Below, piece after piece: positions 5,151-5,701 of a DNA stretch of 5,701 nucleotides (position 1 is the first letter of the stretch; every line of letters starts with the position of its first letter). The stretch comes from Rhodoferax sp. (GTDB lineage: Bacteria; Pseudomonadota; Gammaproteobacteria; Burkholderiales; Burkholderiaceae_C), in contig JAQTSL010000242.1 in NCBI GenBank assembly GCA_028711355.1, positions 1-5,701 of the forward strand, written 5' to 3'. Both the position numbers and the translations under genes were made by a program. The notes beneath the pieces are model-generated. The model did not search any database and was not told where the DNA came from. It worked only from the letters and a program-made list of their open reading frames with translations.

Positions 5151-5405
5151 ATGAAGATAGTGCTCAAACTTTTTGCGTCGTTGACAGATTATTTGCCCGA
5201 TAGCGCCAAGTACACCAATTTTGTGGCGCTTGAACTTGCAGCGGGTGTTACGGTTGCCCAGGTGATCGAGCAGCAGGGGCTGCCCGAAAAGTGGGTGCAT
5301 CTGGTGCTGGTCAATGGGCATTACGTTGCCCCGACAGAGCGTTCCGGCAGGGTTTTGCAGGATCAAGATGTACTGGCTATTTGGCCGCCCATTGCCGGCG
5401 GCTAG
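5151..5405 (+). CDS. MoaD/ThiS-family sulfur carrier protein
   Basis: This 84-residue protein has the features of a ubiquitin-like beta-grasp sulfur carrier. It has an N-terminal strand (MKIVLKLFASLTDYLP), a Val-rich strand and helix (VTVAQVIEQQGLP, 33-45), a core strand (HLVLVNGHYVAPTE, 50-63), a 'LQDQDVLAIWPPIAGG' ending (69-84), and the C-terminal Gly-Gly that is adenylated and thiocarboxylated by MoeB/ThiF-type enzymes. MoaD supplies sulfur for the dithiolene of molybdopterin and ThiS for the thiazole of thiamine. No moaE, moeB, thiG or thiF is visible, so the pathway is not fixed. I recall similar orphan carriers beside tungsten aldehyde ferredoxin oxidoreductase genes in Betaproteobacteria, which would suit its position beside an aldehyde-producing decarboxylase (inference). 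It is divergent from ipdC across 137 bp and is followed by an unknown gene after 57 bp. No Shine-Dalgarno sequence precedes the ATG. Confidence 0.85.
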   Translation: MKIVLKLFASLTDYLPDSAKYTNFVALELAAGVTVAQVIEQQGLPEKWVHLVLVNGHYVAPTERSGRVLQDQDVLAIWPPIAGG

Positions 5406-5417
5406 GTTTTGTATGAA

Positions 5418-5465
5418 ATGTAGTCATAGCCCCTACAGATAGGGGGCGAGTAGCTATTAAAAATG
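5418..5465 (-). repeat. Intergenic palindrome, copy 2 of the short family
   Basis: On the plus strand GCCCCTA (5429-5435), loop CAGA, and TAGGGGGC (5440-5447) make a hairpin with one extra G in the right arm. An outer ATAGC (5426-5430) can alternatively pair with GCTAT (5453-5457). Read on the minus strand the element starts CATTTTTAATAGCTACTCGC, matching 681-700 (CATTTT, ATAGCTGCT, GC) and then TATCT as in copy 1, but with a C-rich stem instead of GCGCTTAT. It fills most of the gap between the MoaD-like gene and the next gene and overlaps the next gene's presumed ATG. Confidence 0.6.
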
Positions 5466-5701
5466 TATAAGAACCTCCCTGAAAGTTTTCAACGCGACAT
5501 GGCATGCACACCGACGCAATGGTTGCATTGGCTGCCGCAGGCGGTGGGTGACGTGTTCTGGAAGTTGCATGACAGCAGTGCCGGTATTCGCTTGGGCGAC
5601 GGGGCGCTGGGCTTGAAGTGGCAGGTCGCTTGCCCGCGGGTGATCGGCTTGGTGCAGATGCCGCGCTTGGTGGTGGACTTCAGGTTTGCCGGGGTTGACG
5701 A
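5463..5701 (+). CDS. Unrecognised protein, 5' part only (runs off the window)
   Basis: An open frame starts at ATG 5463, after an in-frame TAG at 5451-5453, and stays open for 79 codons to the right edge. The visible product begins MYKNLPESFQRDMACTP and continues with TQWLHWLPQAVGD (18-30), a 'LGDGALGLKWQV' strand-like segment and a 'LVQMPRLVVDFRF' segment. It is Trp- and Val-rich with no signal peptide or membrane segment, so it is probably cytoplasmic. I do not recognise a domain and assign no function. Reasons to think it is a real gene are the steady coding character (GCG, CTG and GTG codons, no rare-codon runs) and its tandem position 57 bp after the MoaD-like gene. No good ribosome site precedes ATG 5463; an AGGGGG 16 nt upstream is too far. 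An in-frame ATG at 5499 (residue 13) is an alternative start. Confidence 0.65.
   Translation, partial: MYKNLPESFQRDMACTPTQWLHWLPQAVGDVFWKLHDSSAGIRLGDGALGLKWQVACPRVIGLVQMPRLVVDFRFAGVD

Overview
The window looks like chromosomal DNA of a betaproteobacterium of the order Burkholderiales, most likely a Comamonadaceae member of the Rhodoferax/Polaromonas kind. The basis is the moderately high GC content, the sequence of the tRNA-Gly(CCC) gene, the strong resemblance of the proteins to proteobacterial families as I remember them, and short intergenic palindromes of a style I associate with that family. No database search was possible, so the taxonomic call is inference.

Layout from left to right. 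(1) The 3' two thirds of a ureohydrolase gene (agmatinase/guanidinobutyrase), plus strand, cut by the left edge. (2) A 211-bp spacer full of nested inverted repeats. (3) A complete gabD-type succinate-semialdehyde dehydrogenase gene, plus strand. (4) A 106-bp convergent spacer that is almost entirely one long imperfect hairpin. (5) A DUF2059 exported protein, minus strand. (6) tRNA-Gly(CCC), plus strand, starting about 120 bp from the DUF2059 start codon. (7) A complete ipdC-type indolepyruvate/phenylpyruvate decarboxylase, minus strand. (8) A 137-bp divergent promoter region with an operator-like dyad. (9) A small MoaD/ThiS-family sulfur carrier, plus strand, ending in Gly-Gly. (10) A 57-bp spacer holding a second copy of the short palindrome family seen in spacer 2. 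(11) The 5' end of an unrecognised gene that runs off the right edge.

Two metabolic themes are visible. The ureohydrolase followed by GabD fits nitrogen and carbon recovery from guanidino compounds: guanidinobutyrate gives urea and 4-aminobutyrate, a transaminase not present here gives succinic semialdehyde, and GabD gives succinate. The ThDP enzyme carries the active-site pattern of the Azospirillum-type phenylpyruvate decarboxylase (Asp282 present, Leu459 where classical pyruvate decarboxylases have Glu). It should convert aryl-pyruvates from aromatic amino acids to aryl-acetaldehydes, leading to phenylacetate or indole-3-acetate.

The most testable new idea is that the MoaD-like carrier and the unknown gene, divergent from the decarboxylase, start a cluster for a tungsten-pterin aldehyde oxidoreductase that would oxidise the decarboxylase's aldehyde product. 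The downstream genes lie outside the window. The most notable non-coding signals are the nested palindromes at 688-853, the 103-bp hairpin element at 2357-2459, and the paired intergenic palindromes at 681-711 and 5418-5465, which share flanking sequence but have different stems that remain paired. I saw no CRISPR array, insertion-sequence transposase, integrase or defence system.
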